Below, piece by piece: positions 51,221-59,809 of a stretch of DNA of 64,000 bases. Made by a program: the position numbers and the translations under genes. The stretch's first letter is position 1, and every line of letters starts with the position of its first letter. Where the stretch lies: positions 26,426 to 90,425 of the forward strand of contig CAZTOU010000019.1 of assembly GCA_964615365.1 (NCBI GenBank), in the 5' to 3' direction. Source of the DNA: CAVXZE01 sp964615365. Its GTDB lineage: Bacteria; Myxococcota_A; UBA9160; UBA6930. Under the pieces are notes generated by a model, which worked only from the letters and a program-made list of their open reading frames with translations, was not told the origin of the DNA and made no database searches.

Positions 51221-51394
51221 ATGCAGAGGAGGCCGAACGCCGTGAGGCGATGGACCGTTGCCATGCTCGCACTGCTCGCAGCGGCGGGAGCGCTCTACCT
51301 GCTTCTCTCCTCGCCGGAGCCGGATCACGAGCCGATCGACGCGGAGTCCCGTGCGAAGCTTCGCGAGGTTCTTCGCGAGGAGCGCGTGGATTGA
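51221..51394 (+). CDS. small membrane-anchored protein upstream of dGTPase
   Basis: ATG at 51221; 57 residues: a basic N-terminus, one membrane segment (WTVAMLALLAAAGALYLLLS) and a charged tail. Its TGA overlaps the TTG start of the dGTPase gene (TTGA), which supports real translation and coupling. No family recognised. Confidence 0.5.
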   Translation: MQRRPNAVRRWTVAMLALLAAAGALYLLLSSPEPDHEPIDAESRAKLREVLREERVD

Positions 51395-52551
51395 GCTTCG
51401 CACTGCGCACGCGAGAGGACTACGAGCGCGAGGAGCTCGAGCGGCTGGCTCCCTGCGCGGTGAGGAGTGCCGAGTCCGCGGGACGGATCACGGGCGAGAG
51501 CGAGCACGAGTACCGCACCGCCTTCCAGCGGGACCGCGACCGCATCGTCCACACCCAGGCCTTCCGCCGACTCGAGTACAAGACCCAAGTCTTCATCCAC
51601 CACGAGGGCGATCACTACCGGAACCGGCTGACCCACACGCTCGAGGCCAGTCAGATCGCGCGCACCGTGGCCCGGGCCCTGCGCGTGAACGAAGAGCTCG
51701 CCGAGGCCATCGCCCTCGCCCACGATCTCGGACACACCCCCTTCGGCCATGCCGGGGAACGCAGCCTCGACCTCCTGCTCCAAGGGGAGGGGGGCTTCGA
51801 TCACAACCGTCAGAGCCTGCGGATCGTCGATCTCCTGGAGGTTCGCTATCCCGAGTTCCGCGGCTTGAATCTCACCGCCGAGACCCGCGAGGGCATTCTC
51901 AAGCACGGCTGCGATTGGGACCATCCGGTGCCGCTTCCCCCGCAGATGCCGAGCGCTTCGATCGAGGCCCAGACCACTGACCACTCCGACGAGGTGGCCT
52001 ACACCAACCACGATCTCGACGACGGGCTCCGCTCCGGGCTCTTGACCCTCCCGATGCTCGACGAGGTACGGCTCTGGCGAGAGGCGCGCGACTCGATCGA
52101 AGATCGGCTCGGCGGGGAGCCCGAACGGGTGCTGCGCGCCCAGACGATCGTCGCCCTGATGAACCATCTGGTCACGGATCTGATCGAGGCGAGCAGCCGG
52201 CGGCTCCGCGCCGCCAACCCCCAGTCGGTCGCCGAGGTGCGGGCTCGATCGTCTTCGCTTGTCGGATTTTCGGAGGAAGTTCAAAAGGATAAGACCGATC
52301 TCAAGAATTTTCTCCAACGCAATCTCTACTCCCATCCGCAGGTCATCGAGGCCAGCGAGCGGGCCCAGAGGGTCCTGCGGGAGCTCTTCGCGGTCTATCG
52401 CGACGATCCGCGCGTACTGCCGGCGCACGTGGTGGCGCGTTTTGGCGATGAGGGCGAAGCTCGCGCCGTCGGCGACTACATTGCCGGCATGACCGATCGC
52501 TTCGCGCTGGCACAGCATCGGAGGCTGGTGAGCTCGGATGAGCCCCTCTGA
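51391..52551 (+). CDS. dGTP triphosphohydrolase-like HD-domain protein
   Basis: TTG start at 51391, with GAGGAG 9 bases upstream, gives 386 residues; it overlaps the preceding small gene. RNRLTHTLEASQIARTVARAL and LAHDLGHTPFGHAGE contain the H...HD...D metal site of the HD superfamily, in the arrangement of Dgt-type enzymes, and FQRDRDRIVHTQAFRRLEYKTQVF is the family N-terminus. It hydrolyses dNTPs to nucleoside and triphosphate, helping to balance pools. The CutA gene begins inside its last codons (52538), so translation is coupled. Confidence 0.9.
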   Translation: MSFALRTREDYEREELERLAPCAVRSAESAGRITGESEHEYRTAFQRDRDRIVHTQAFRRLEYKTQVFIHHEGDHYRNRLTHTLEASQIARTVARALRVNEELAEAIALAHDLGHTPFGHAGERSLDLLLQGEGGFDHNRQSLRIVDLLEVRYPEFRGLNLTAETREGILKHGCDWDHPVPLPPQMPSASIEAQTTDHSDEVAYTNHDLDDGLRSGLLTLPMLDEVRLWREARDSIEDRLGGEPERVLRAQTIVALMNHLVTDLIEASSRRLRAANPQSVAEVRARSSSLVGFSEEVQKDKTDLKNFLQRNLYSHPQVIEASERAQRVLRELFAVYRDDPRVLPAHVVARFGDEGEARAVGDYIAGMTDRFALAQHRRLVSSDEPL

Positions 52552-52870
52552 GTCGGAAGTCCGCATCGCCCTCATCACCGCTCCCGACGCGGAGACGGGA
52601 GCCCGGATTGCGCGCGCGCTGGTGGAGGAGCGCCTGGTGGCCTGCGTGAATCTGGTGCCGGGAGTCCGATCGATCTACCGCTGGCAGGGGGCCGTCGAGG
52701 ACGACGCGGAGGTGCTGCTGGTGGTGAAGACGCGCTCCGACCGCGCCGGGGATCTGGTGGATCGCGTGGTCGAGCTGCATCCCTACGAGCTCCCCGAGGT
52801 GGTGCTGCTGCCCGCCGTCGGCGGCAATCCTCCCTACCTCGCGTGGGTCCGCGAGCAGGCCGCCCCGTGA
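52538..52870 (+). CDS. cutA: CutA1 divalent-cation tolerance protein
   Basis: A 110-residue protein with the CutA ferredoxin-like trimer fold: ALVEERLVACVNLVPGVRSIYRWQGAVEDDAEVLLVVKTR is the signature (residues about 26-66), and VVELHPYELPEVVLLPAVGG the closing part. Named for copper sensitivity in E. coli but of uncertain function generally. It overlaps the dGTPase gene by 14 bases and its own stop overlaps the next GTG start. Confidence 0.9.
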   Translation: MSPSESEVRIALITAPDAETGARIARALVEERLVACVNLVPGVRSIYRWQGAVEDDAEVLLVVKTRSDRAGDLVDRVVELHPYELPEVVLLPAVGGNPPYLAWVREQAAP

Positions 52871-54045
52871 GCCTGCCCGACGCCCTCGAAGCCGCAGCGG
52901 AAGCGCTCCGCGGGGATGCCGAGGCGATTCGTCCCGCCAATGGCGATCCCCTGCGTCTGCTCTCCTCTCTCGATCCTGACGCGGCCGCACGGGTCCTCGG
53001 CTGGGTTCTCGCCCACCGTCCCGATGAGGGAGCCGAACTCGCCGAGGCCTGGGGGCGGGAGGAACCCGGCAGGGAGATCCTGCAGACGCTCGACGAGGGC
53101 TCGCTCCCCAAGCCGAGTCGCAAGCTGCTCCGCCGGGTGCGCCACCGTCTCCGCTCGCAGGGTGTGGCGATTGCGGAGAAGGCGCCCGAGCCGCTGGTGT
53201 CTTCTCTCCCCACGATCGCCGACGAGATCTCGGGAGGCTACGTATCGCCCATCGATCCCAGCGGTACCCGCATCGTCTATCTGCTGGAATCGAATCCCTC
53301 CGGAGGCGCGCGGCTGTTCGAGGTGGTGATCGATGACCAGCTCGGTGTCGTCGACTGCGCCGTCTACAGCTCGGGTCGTAGCAAGATGCGCCGGTTCCTG
53401 CGCGAGGTGACCGGACGCGAGCACTTCGCCGCCGCGGAGGCGCCGCCGGACTCGGTGCGCGCCCTGATCGCCCGCGCCGCCGCCGCGCAGGCCGCGGATC
53501 GATCGCTTCCCCCGAGCTTCGTGGAGTGGCGAAGCCGCCTCACGGACGTCGAGGAGGGCACGCCGACCCCCGGTGACCTGGTCCGGCGGGCGCTCGGCGA
53601 GGGTCCGGACAGACAGGATCTGCAGCCCGCGGTGGAGCTGGTGGAGCAGGGTCGGGTGGGACCGTGGCCTCCGTCACAGAACGCCCTCGAGGGTCTGACC
53701 GAACGAATCGAGAACACGATCAGCAGTCCGCTGATCGTGTCCGGCTCGACCCGCCGCGAGCAGGTCGAGGTGGTGATCCGCGAGTTCCAGGAGGAGATCG
53801 CCACCGATGGAGGCGCAGCCCATCAAGCGCACCGCTTCCGTGAGGCGGCGTACGTCCTCTGGAAAGGCGGGGACGAAGAAGCCGCCAGAGCCTGTCTGGC
53901 AGCGGCCCTGGCTTTCGAGTCCTCTCCGATTGGCGAAAATCCGTTGGCGCGGGCAATGCTGGAGATCCCCCTGGCGCCCGTGCTCGAGAAGATCACTGGG
54001 GAGGGAGAGGAGTCGAAGGAGCCCTCCCTCCTGGTGACGCCGTAG
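52867..54045 (+). CDS. protein of unknown function (HEAT-like/helical N-terminus)
   Basis: GTG at 52867 overlaps the CutA stop (GTGA). The 392 residues begin with helical repeats (DPDAAARVLGWVLAHRPDEGAELAEAW). The middle contains a beta-rich stretch (GTRIVYLLESNPSGGARLFEVVIDDQLGVVDCAVYS), and SGRSKMRRFLREV follows. No catalytic motif is seen and I do not recognise the family. The next gene lies 10 bases downstream, so it belongs to the operon dGTPase-cutA-unknown-unknown-DHH-like. Confidence 0.65.
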   Translation: MSLPDALEAAAEALRGDAEAIRPANGDPLRLLSSLDPDAAARVLGWVLAHRPDEGAELAEAWGREEPGREILQTLDEGSLPKPSRKLLRRVRHRLRSQGVAIAEKAPEPLVSSLPTIADEISGGYVSPIDPSGTRIVYLLESNPSGGARLFEVVIDDQLGVVDCAVYSSGRSKMRRFLREVTGREHFAAAEAPPDSVRALIARAAAAQAADRSLPPSFVEWRSRLTDVEEGTPTPGDLVRRALGEGPDRQDLQPAVELVEQGRVGPWPPSQNALEGLTERIENTISSPLIVSGSTRREQVEVVIREFQEEIATDGGAAHQAHRFREAAYVLWKGGDEEAARACLAAALAFESSPIGENPLARAMLEIPLAPVLEKITGEGEESKEPSLLVTP

Positions 54046-54055
54046 AGGTACTCCG

Positions 54056-54403
54056 ATGCTGTTGGCACAAGACAGGTTCTGGCGCGCGACGGTGGGCAAG
54101 GGGAGCGCTGCAGTCACCCTCGCGGTCCTCAAGGATTCGCTTCCGCCGGAGCTCGAAGAGGTGCGTGATCTCAAGATCGAGGTGCCGTTCGAGAACTGGT
54201 ATCGGGTAGTGAAGCAGATCCGGTCGGACCGCAAGCTGCTCGGTGGAATTCTCCTCGATTTCGCAAAGAACAAGGACCACCTCGCCCTGGCGGTGGGGAG
54301 TGACCGGCTGTACCAGGCGCTCCAGCGAGTGGTCCACGACGCCACGGTGGCCCTGGTGGAGGAGGGGATGCTGACCCTCGCTCCGGTCGCGGCCGAGGCT
54401 TGA
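54056..54403 (+). CDS. small protein of unknown function
   Basis: A 115-residue protein with alternating helices and strands (GSAAVTLAVLKDSLPPELEEV, ENWYRVVKQIRSDRKLLGGILLDFAKNKDHLALAVGSD, last named for span only). No cysteine and no motif I recognise. Short spacing to the preceding gene suggests operon membership. The large DHH-like gene follows after 92 bases. Confidence 0.6.
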   Translation: MLLAQDRFWRATVGKGSAAVTLAVLKDSLPPELEEVRDLKIEVPFENWYRVVKQIRSDRKLLGGILLDFAKNKDHLALAVGSDRLYQALQRVVHDATVALVEEGMLTLAPVAAEA

Positions 54404-54495
54404 GGTGGTCTCTCCTCAGCGGCACCGTGGGATCCATTCGTAAATTCTCGACACGGGCCCGTCCCCAGTGAGTCGGGCGGGGCCTGGAGGTTGAC

Positions 54496-57435
54496 ATGAG
54501 ACGGCGATTCGGGCGCAGACGCAGGCGGCCTCAGGCAGGGGGCAGCGCCCCGATCGAGGCGCACTGGCTGGAGAGGATCGCCGAGTCGGACGCGACGGCG
54601 GTCTCCTCTCTCGAGCCGCTCCGATACGACGACGTTCCCGATTCCTTCGCGCTGACTGCGGTCGGGCAGGGCGCGGGTGGAGAGAAGTGTCTGGTCGGAT
54701 TCGCGCCGAGGTCTGGCGGCGACGCGCTGTTCGGCGCCCTGGTGGCCGCGGCTCGGGACGGCGACGGAAAGGCGACCCGCGCGATCGCCGTCTCCCCGGT
54801 CTGGGACGCCGCCAGCCGGCGGCGCCTGGCGGCACTCGGCACCCTGCCGATCTCCGTCAAGGCGGTGATGGTGGCCCCGATGAGCGGTGCCGAGGTCTCC
54901 ATCGAGCCGGAGCCGATCTTCGATCTCGCAGTGGTTCCCCCGGATCGGGTCGCCGACGGTCTGGCGCAGCCGGCCGATCGCGTCCTCTTCGCGCGCGCGC
55001 TGGATGCCTTCCGGGGGCTGGCCGCCAAGCACGGCGGGTCCGTGCGCGGCGTTCGCCGCTCCGTGGAGCTCGTGATTCTCGGTCGCCGGATTGCGGTTCT
55101 CCGGGCCGATGAGGAGGTCTTCCTGGACATCCTGGCGCCCAGCGCTGCGAGCCCGCGTCTCGCCGAGAAGAACCTCTCCGAGGTGATGGATCAACTCGAG
55201 GGATGTATCCGCAAGCGGCTGAATGACAAGCGAATTCGCGATGGAGAGGAGGGTATCCGCAGCCGCCTGATCCCCACCCTCATCGAGGTCGGCTCGCTCC
55301 GGAACGCGCTTCGCTGGCCGCTTGGAGGCTCGGATCGAGAGGCGATCGATCTGCTGGGCGTCGGGGAGGACGGGCGGCCCGTCGTGGTGGCGGCGCGGCA
55401 AAGGCTCGGTATCGAGGCCGTGGCGCAGATTCTCGACGCCGCGCTCGTTCTCGAGACCGCGCTTCCGACCCTGCTCGAAGGTGCCGAAGCCCCCGCGCAG
55501 CTCGTGACCCCCCGTCTCCTGGTGGCCGCCGAGGAGATCGATGGGGCCGCGGAATGCGTCCTGGGCCATCTGGGGCTCGATACCCGCTGCTTCGCCATCG
55601 AGAGGCGGTATTCCGATCTCCTGCTTCGGGAGCGCGAGATCGTTCGAATCGCACCGTCGGCCGCGGGGGCCACGGCCGATGCCCGGCCCTCGGTGGATGC
55701 GGGTGTTCCGGACGTGTCTGGGCCCGGCGGGACCGAGGAAGCTCCGGATCGCTCCGCGCCCGGCGGGACCGAGGAAGCTCCGGATCGCTCCGCGCGTCCG
55801 AGCCGCAACCGCTCCCGCAGCGGGCGGGGTCGCCGTCGGAGCGAGGGCCGCGGAGAGAGTCGAAAGGGAGAGGAGCCGCAGGCCGACGACGGGGAGCGCA
55901 AGGAGACCACCGCGCCGCGGTTCGAGGAGATCTCGCTCTTCGATCTCGACGACGGCGGCGAGAGCTCGGATGCCGAATCCGACGGGACCGCGCGTCGCCG
56001 CAGCAGCCGGGGGCGGAGTCGGGGACGCGGTCGCGCTCGCGGGCGACGCACGGAGGACGAGGACAAGCCCGCGGCGGCGAAGCCCTCCGGCTCGGAGGAG
56101 AAGCCCGGCGAGGTCTCTCCCGACCAGGGTCGCGCCGCTTCCTCGGAGACCGGCGAGGCCCCTCCCCGCAATCGGCGCCGATCGCGTCGCGCGGAGAAGC
56201 AGGAGGGCGAGGCCGAAGATCTCGACCTCGTCGGCGACCCCGACGATACCGATGCCCTGCTCCAGCTCTCGCCCGACGCGCCGGATCTCGAAGACGCCGT
56301 GGAGCCCGTCTACGACGACGAGGACCTCGAGGAGGAGCCCTTAAGCGAGCAGGATCGGATTCGCCTGGAGCGCGAGAAACGACGCCTGGCCCGTCATGCG
56401 GCGACCGAGCCGCTCATCCCCCTCCCGATCGAGCCGGGTCCGGAGCCCGAGGAGTTTCGACGACCGCCGCGGGGGCGCGCGGTGATCCTGGCTCACGCGG
56501 ACCGGAGCTCGATCATCGCGGCGGTGCTGCTGGCGAGGGACGTGCGACAGGTGGAGGGGATCTGGATCTACCCCCAGTCCGAGCTGATGACCTTCTTTCG
56601 CGGGGTGGCGACGGATCTGCGCGAGAACACGCCCATCTTCGTGGTCGGATTCAGCGCCACGCCGGCCCGGGACACCATCCAGGCCGCCGCGCTCTACCGC
56701 GACCGTCTGGTCTGGTTCGACCACCACGTCTGGCCGCCGGAAGACCTGGGCGGGATGGCGGAAGCGATCGGCGAGGCCATGCTGCAGGTGGAGTCCGGGG
56801 GACAGAACTCGCTTCCCATGGTGCTGGCCTACTGCACGCGTCGCAGCCGGTTCTCCGACAAGCTGGTGGACCTGGCGACCGGGCGCTTCACCCTGCACGA
56901 TTTCGACCGATGGGGGCGCCTCTGGTGGTGGCGGCTCGGTGACCTCGCGAGCAAGCCGGGGGAGCACAAGGCCGAGGTCGAGCTGCTGTTGGCCGGACGC
57001 CCCTCGGATCTCGCCAAGGAGGCCGCGGGCGTTCCGGCGCCGCCGCTGCCCGAGGAGGTCGATTTCGTCTCGAGCCGGGATTTCCGCCTGGTCTACTTTG
57101 GCGACTTCGGAATCGTGATGGGAGCGGTGCCCGCAGACCACGATCTGCATCTGGCGTCTCGGATCCTGCGCGAGCGCTACCGGGTTCCGATCTCGCTGAT
57201 TCACGCGGAGGGGGACGAGCTTCTGGTACTGGGGAGCGACGACGTGGCGGGGCGCAGGGCGATCGACCTCGGCGCGATGGCCGAACACCTCTCCCAGAAG
57301 TTCGACTGGGTCGAATCCCAGCCGGACACGGACCACGTCGCGCGCTTCCGCCTCCGGGACCTGGCCGCGAATCCGGAACGCCTCGACGAGGTGGTGCGCG
57401 AGATCGGACTGGGGCGGGCGATTCTCGAGGGGTGA
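54496..57435 (+). CDS. large DHH-like phosphoesterase-domain protein with disordered linker
   Basis: A 979-residue protein; ATG after GGAGG. Residues about 230-390 have the shape of a PD-(D/E)XK nuclease-like module (IDLLGVGEDGRPVVVAARQR, LDAALVLETALPTLL) but the usual ExK residues are replaced, so it would be inactive. Residues about 395-650 are low-complexity Arg/Glu/Gly-rich, with RRSSRGRSRGRGRARGRR and a duplicated 12-residue unit. The last 320 residues resemble DHH phosphoesterases: VILAHADRSSIIAAVLLARD takes the place of motif I, and VWFDHHVWP (D742, H743, H744) is the DHH signature. DHH proteins include RecJ nuclease, nanoRNase and c-di-AMP/pGpG hydrolases. A nucleic-acid role fits the basic linker but is inferred. 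Confidence 0.65.
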   Translation: MRRRFGRRRRRPQAGGSAPIEAHWLERIAESDATAVSSLEPLRYDDVPDSFALTAVGQGAGGEKCLVGFAPRSGGDALFGALVAAARDGDGKATRAIAVSPVWDAASRRRLAALGTLPISVKAVMVAPMSGAEVSIEPEPIFDLAVVPPDRVADGLAQPADRVLFARALDAFRGLAAKHGGSVRGVRRSVELVILGRRIAVLRADEEVFLDILAPSAASPRLAEKNLSEVMDQLEGCIRKRLNDKRIRDGEEGIRSRLIPTLIEVGSLRNALRWPLGGSDREAIDLLGVGEDGRPVVVAARQRLGIEAVAQILDAALVLETALPTLLEGAEAPAQLVTPRLLVAAEEIDGAAECVLGHLGLDTRCFAIERRYSDLLLREREIVRIAPSAAGATADARPSVDAGVPDVSGPGGTEEAPDRSAPGGTEEAPDRSARPSRNRSRSGRGRRRSEGRGESRKGEEPQADDGERKETTAPRFEEISLFDLDDGGESSDAESDGTARRRSSRGRSRGRGRARGRRTEDEDKPAAAKPSGSEEKPGEVSPDQGRAASSETGEAPPRNRRRSRRAEKQEGEAEDLDLVGDPDDTDALLQLSPDAPDLEDAVEPVYDDEDLEEEPLSEQDRIRLEREKRRLARHAATEPLIPLPIEPGPEPEEFRRPPRGRAVILAHADRSSIIAAVLLARDVRQVEGIWIYPQSELMTFFRGVATDLRENTPIFVVGFSATPARDTIQAAALYRDRLVWFDHHVWPPEDLGGMAEAIGEAMLQVESGGQNSLPMVLAYCTRRSRFSDKLVDLATGRFTLHDFDRWGRLWWWRLGDLASKPGEHKAEVELLLAGRPSDLAKEAAGVPAPPLPEEVDFVSSRDFRLVYFGDFGIVMGAVPADHDLHLASRILRERYRVPISLIHAEGDELLVLGSDDVAGRRAIDLGAMAEHLSQKFDWVESQPDTDHVARFRLRDLAANPERLDEVVREIGLGRAILEG
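55723..55794 (+). repeat. perfect 36-base tandem repeat in the linker
   Basis: Two identical 36-base copies (55723-55758 and 55759-55794), each coding for PGGTEEAPDRSA. The identity at DNA level suggests a recent slippage duplication in the disordered linker. Confidence 0.9.
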
Positions 57436-57438
57436 ACG

Positions 57439-58269
57439 TTGGGCTCGAAGGAGAAGCCCCCGCTCGAAGCGGCCGGCGGTGCGAGCGACGCGCACCGGGC
57501 CGCCAACCTCGTCGAGATCTTCTCTTCGGTCCAGGGCGAGGGGCCGGACCTGGGTGCCACCACCCTCTTCGTGCGCTTCGCCGGCTGTGATCTCCGCTGC
57601 CGCTGGTGCGACTCGAAGCACACCTGGCGGTCCGCAGCCGAGTGCCGGATCGAGACGGCTCGGTTCTCCGGCGAGTGGCGGACGCGGGAGAACCCGCTGC
57701 CCGTCGAGGCGATCGTCGCCGCGGCCCGGTCCCTCGACGCCAGGGCCCACCGCTTCGTGAGCCTGACCGGGGGAGAGCCCCTCCTTCAGCCCGCCGCCGC
57801 CGGAGCGGTGGCCCGGGCACTGGGCCGGCTCGGACCGGCCATCCACCTGGAGACTCACGGTCTCGCCGCGGAGGCTCTCGAGAAGGTCATCGAGGACGTC
57901 GAGGTGGTCTCGATGGACTGGAAGCTCGCCAGCGACGTTCGCCGCGCCAGCGATCCGCCGCGGGGTGCGGTGCCGGCCTTCCACGACGCCCACCAGGCCT
58001 TCCTCGAGGTCGCGAGGCGGGCGACCCGCACGGTGGTGAAGCTCGTCGTCACCCCGCGGAGCACGGACGAGGAGATCGACGAGGCCATCGCGCGGGTCGC
58101 GCAGGTGCACGCCGGGGCGACGCTGGTCCTGCAGCCGGTCACCCCCTGCGACGGAGCGGAGCGACGACCGACCGCGCAGAGGCTGCTCACCCTCAGCGAC
58201 CGGGCGAGCCGCCGGCTCGCGGACGTCCGCGTGATCCCCCAGACCCACCCGATCTACGGGGTGCGCTGA
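57439..58269 (+). CDS. queE: 7-carboxy-7-deazaguanine synthase
   Basis: TTG start at 57439, 3 bases after the previous stop. The 276 residues match QueE: IFSSVQGEGPDLGATTLFVRFAGC, with CDLRCRWC giving CxxxCxxC for the 4Fe-4S cluster, FVSLTGGEPLLQ binding SAM, and the late VSMDWKLASD. It makes the ring-contracted precursor of queuosine and related deazapurines from carboxy-tetrahydropterin. Internal insertions around residues 60-90 (TARFSGEWRTREN) are longer than in E. coli. No queC or queD is nearby. It overlaps the GT39 gene tail by 16 bases. Confidence 0.9.
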   Translation: MGSKEKPPLEAAGGASDAHRAANLVEIFSSVQGEGPDLGATTLFVRFAGCDLRCRWCDSKHTWRSAAECRIETARFSGEWRTRENPLPVEAIVAAARSLDARAHRFVSLTGGEPLLQPAAAGAVARALGRLGPAIHLETHGLAAEALEKVIEDVEVVSMDWKLASDVRRASDPPRGAVPAFHDAHQAFLEVARRATRTVVKLVVTPRSTDEEIDEAIARVAQVHAGATLVLQPVTPCDGAERRPTAQRLLTLSDRASRRLADVRVIPQTHPIYGVR

Positions 58270-59717
58270 GCGGCGCTCGTCTCTCTCCGCTGCGCTTCCG
58301 CCTGCTGCGCCCGGAGCATTCGCTTGCGGCGGTCATCGAGCGCACCGATCTCCGGCCAGAGCTCTGCGAAGGAGCGCTTCGGAGGGCCCGTCAGGTAGAT
58401 CGGCAGCTCGTTCACCACCGGGGGACAGAACGCGCAGCGGAAGGTGGCTACCACCTCGGGGCGCTCGAAGTGGGCCCTCACGTACTCTCCATCGATCCCG
58501 ATCGAGACGACTGTCTGGGGAGCGCCCTCGGGAGGGCCCCAAAGGAAGTAGCCGGTCATCGGGCTGTAGACCGGTGGTAGACGCTCGGCCGCGTAGTGCT
58601 CGAGGGCGCCGGCGTGGCCGAAGTAGTCGGCCAGGATGATGGCCTCGCGGCGCTGCTCGGGAGAGAGCCCGGCCACCACGCCTTCGATCTCGGTGACGAA
58701 GGCCTTCCAGTGGGTGCGGTTGCCCAGGTGGTAGGGGATCTCGTTCCTGCCGATCTCGGAGCGGTAGGAGCCGCGCTTGCCGATGGGGTCGTTCAGAGGG
58801 TGACGCGCGAGCTGCTCGGGGGGCAGGATCGGCATCACGTAGGTCGCGCTCGCCACTCCGATCAGCAGCATGAAGGCGGGCAAGGTCCAGGTGTTCCAGA
58901 TGCGTCGCACGGTTCCGACATCGGTGCGCCGGATCGACTCCAGGAGTACCGCGCCGGCTGCAAACGCGGCGGGAAACACGCCGGCGATGCGGTAGGGGAG
59001 CATCGACCCTCCGATGATCGCCAGGACCAGGCCGGTTGCGAAGAGCCAGCCCAGGGCCCGGAAGCGGAGACCGCGGGGGGAGACGAGGAAGAACCAGGCT
59101 CCCCCGGCCAGGGCCCCCAGCCACGGCCAGCGGGTCGCGAGGTCGCGGCGCAAGGGAGTGAGGAGCGTCGCCACCGCCACGCCCGCCACGGGGACCACGG
59201 CGGTGTGCTTGTTCAGCAGCGCGAGTCCGAGCACGGCGCCGAGGGGAAGCCAGAGCCGCGGGTCTCGGGAGCGGCAGAGCTCCAGGAGGATCCACGACGC
59301 CACCGTCCAGAGCAGGATGGCGGTGGTGTTCACGGTGAAGAAGCTGAACATCAGGAGCAACTGGCCGCTCACCGCCACCGCGAGGGTGGCCAGCAGCTGG
59401 GCGAAGAGGCCGCCACCCATGCGTCGGGCCATCCAGCCTGCCAGGAAGGCGGTCAGTGCGCCCGCCGCGGCCGGGAAAGCGCGCAGCGCGAGCTGGGAAT
59501 CGCCGAGGAGCCCGCGGTGCAACCGGAGCAGCCACACGAAGAGCGGCGGCTGGTCCACGTAGCCGAGGGCAGGGCGGTCGGCGCAGGCCAGGTAGTAGAG
59601 CTCGTCCGAGTAGAAGCCGTAGTGGGGCGAGAGCGAGGGCAGCCACAGGACCAGGAAGAAGCCGAGCGCCAGGCCCGGGGGCAGGAGCGATCGCCAGCCT
59701 GCGTTCGGGGGGTCCAT
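58254..59717 (-). CDS. GT39-like (ArnT/PMT-type) membrane glycosyltransferase
   Basis: A 487-residue protein with about ten hydrophobic segments. FYSDELYYLACADRPALGYVDQPP has the GT39 first-loop Asp-Glu metal/donor motif (SDE) and the conserved YxDQPP. After segment 8 a soluble tail of about 190 residues follows (VMPILPPEQLARHP, VSIGIDGEYVRAHFE). It transfers a sugar from a lipid-linked donor to lipid A, protein or polysaccharide in the periplasm. The segment between PWLGALAGGAW and FFLVSPRGLR is shorter than usual, so an internal deletion is possible. Its start is 92 bases from the divergent TetR gene with two operator-like repeats between. Confidence 0.8.
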   Translation of the reverse strand: MDPPNAGWRSLLPPGLALGFFLVLWLPSLSPHYGFYSDELYYLACADRPALGYVDQPPLFVWLLRLHRGLLGDSQLALRAFPAAAGALTAFLAGWMARRMGGGLFAQLLATLAVAVSGQLLLMFSFFTVNTTAILLWTVASWILLELCRSRDPRLWLPLGAVLGLALLNKHTAVVPVAGVAVATLLTPLRRDLATRWPWLGALAGGAWFFLVSPRGLRFRALGWLFATGLVLAIIGGSMLPYRIAGVFPAAFAAGAVLLESIRRTDVGTVRRIWNTWTLPAFMLLIGVASATYVMPILPPEQLARHPLNDPIGKRGSYRSEIGRNEIPYHLGNRTHWKAFVTEIEGVVAGLSPEQRREAIILADYFGHAGALEHYAAERLPPVYSPMTGYFLWGPPEGAPQTVVSIGIDGEYVRAHFERPEVVATFRCAFCPPVVNELPIYLTGPPKRSFAELWPEIGALDDRRKRMLRAQQAEAQRRETSAAQRTP

Positions 59718-59718
59718 G

Positions 59719-59781
59719 AAAGCGAAAATATCTTCACTTTCTGTCGGCCGTCAAGCAAAAAAGCGAAAAAAGATTCGCTTC
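59719..59781. promoter_or_regulatory. double operator between GT39 and TetR genes
   Basis: AAAGCGAA-N6-TTCACTTT (59719-59740) and AAAGCGAA-N6-TTCGCTTC (59760-59781) are two copies of one inverted repeat. Their centres are 41 bases apart, close to four helical turns, so two dimers would sit on the same face. The region is A/T-rich against the high-GC background. Likely TetR sites controlling both divergent genes. Confidence 0.65.
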
Positions 59782-59809
59782 TCGTGCCGGCCCCCGCTAC
59801 CGTGCAGAG

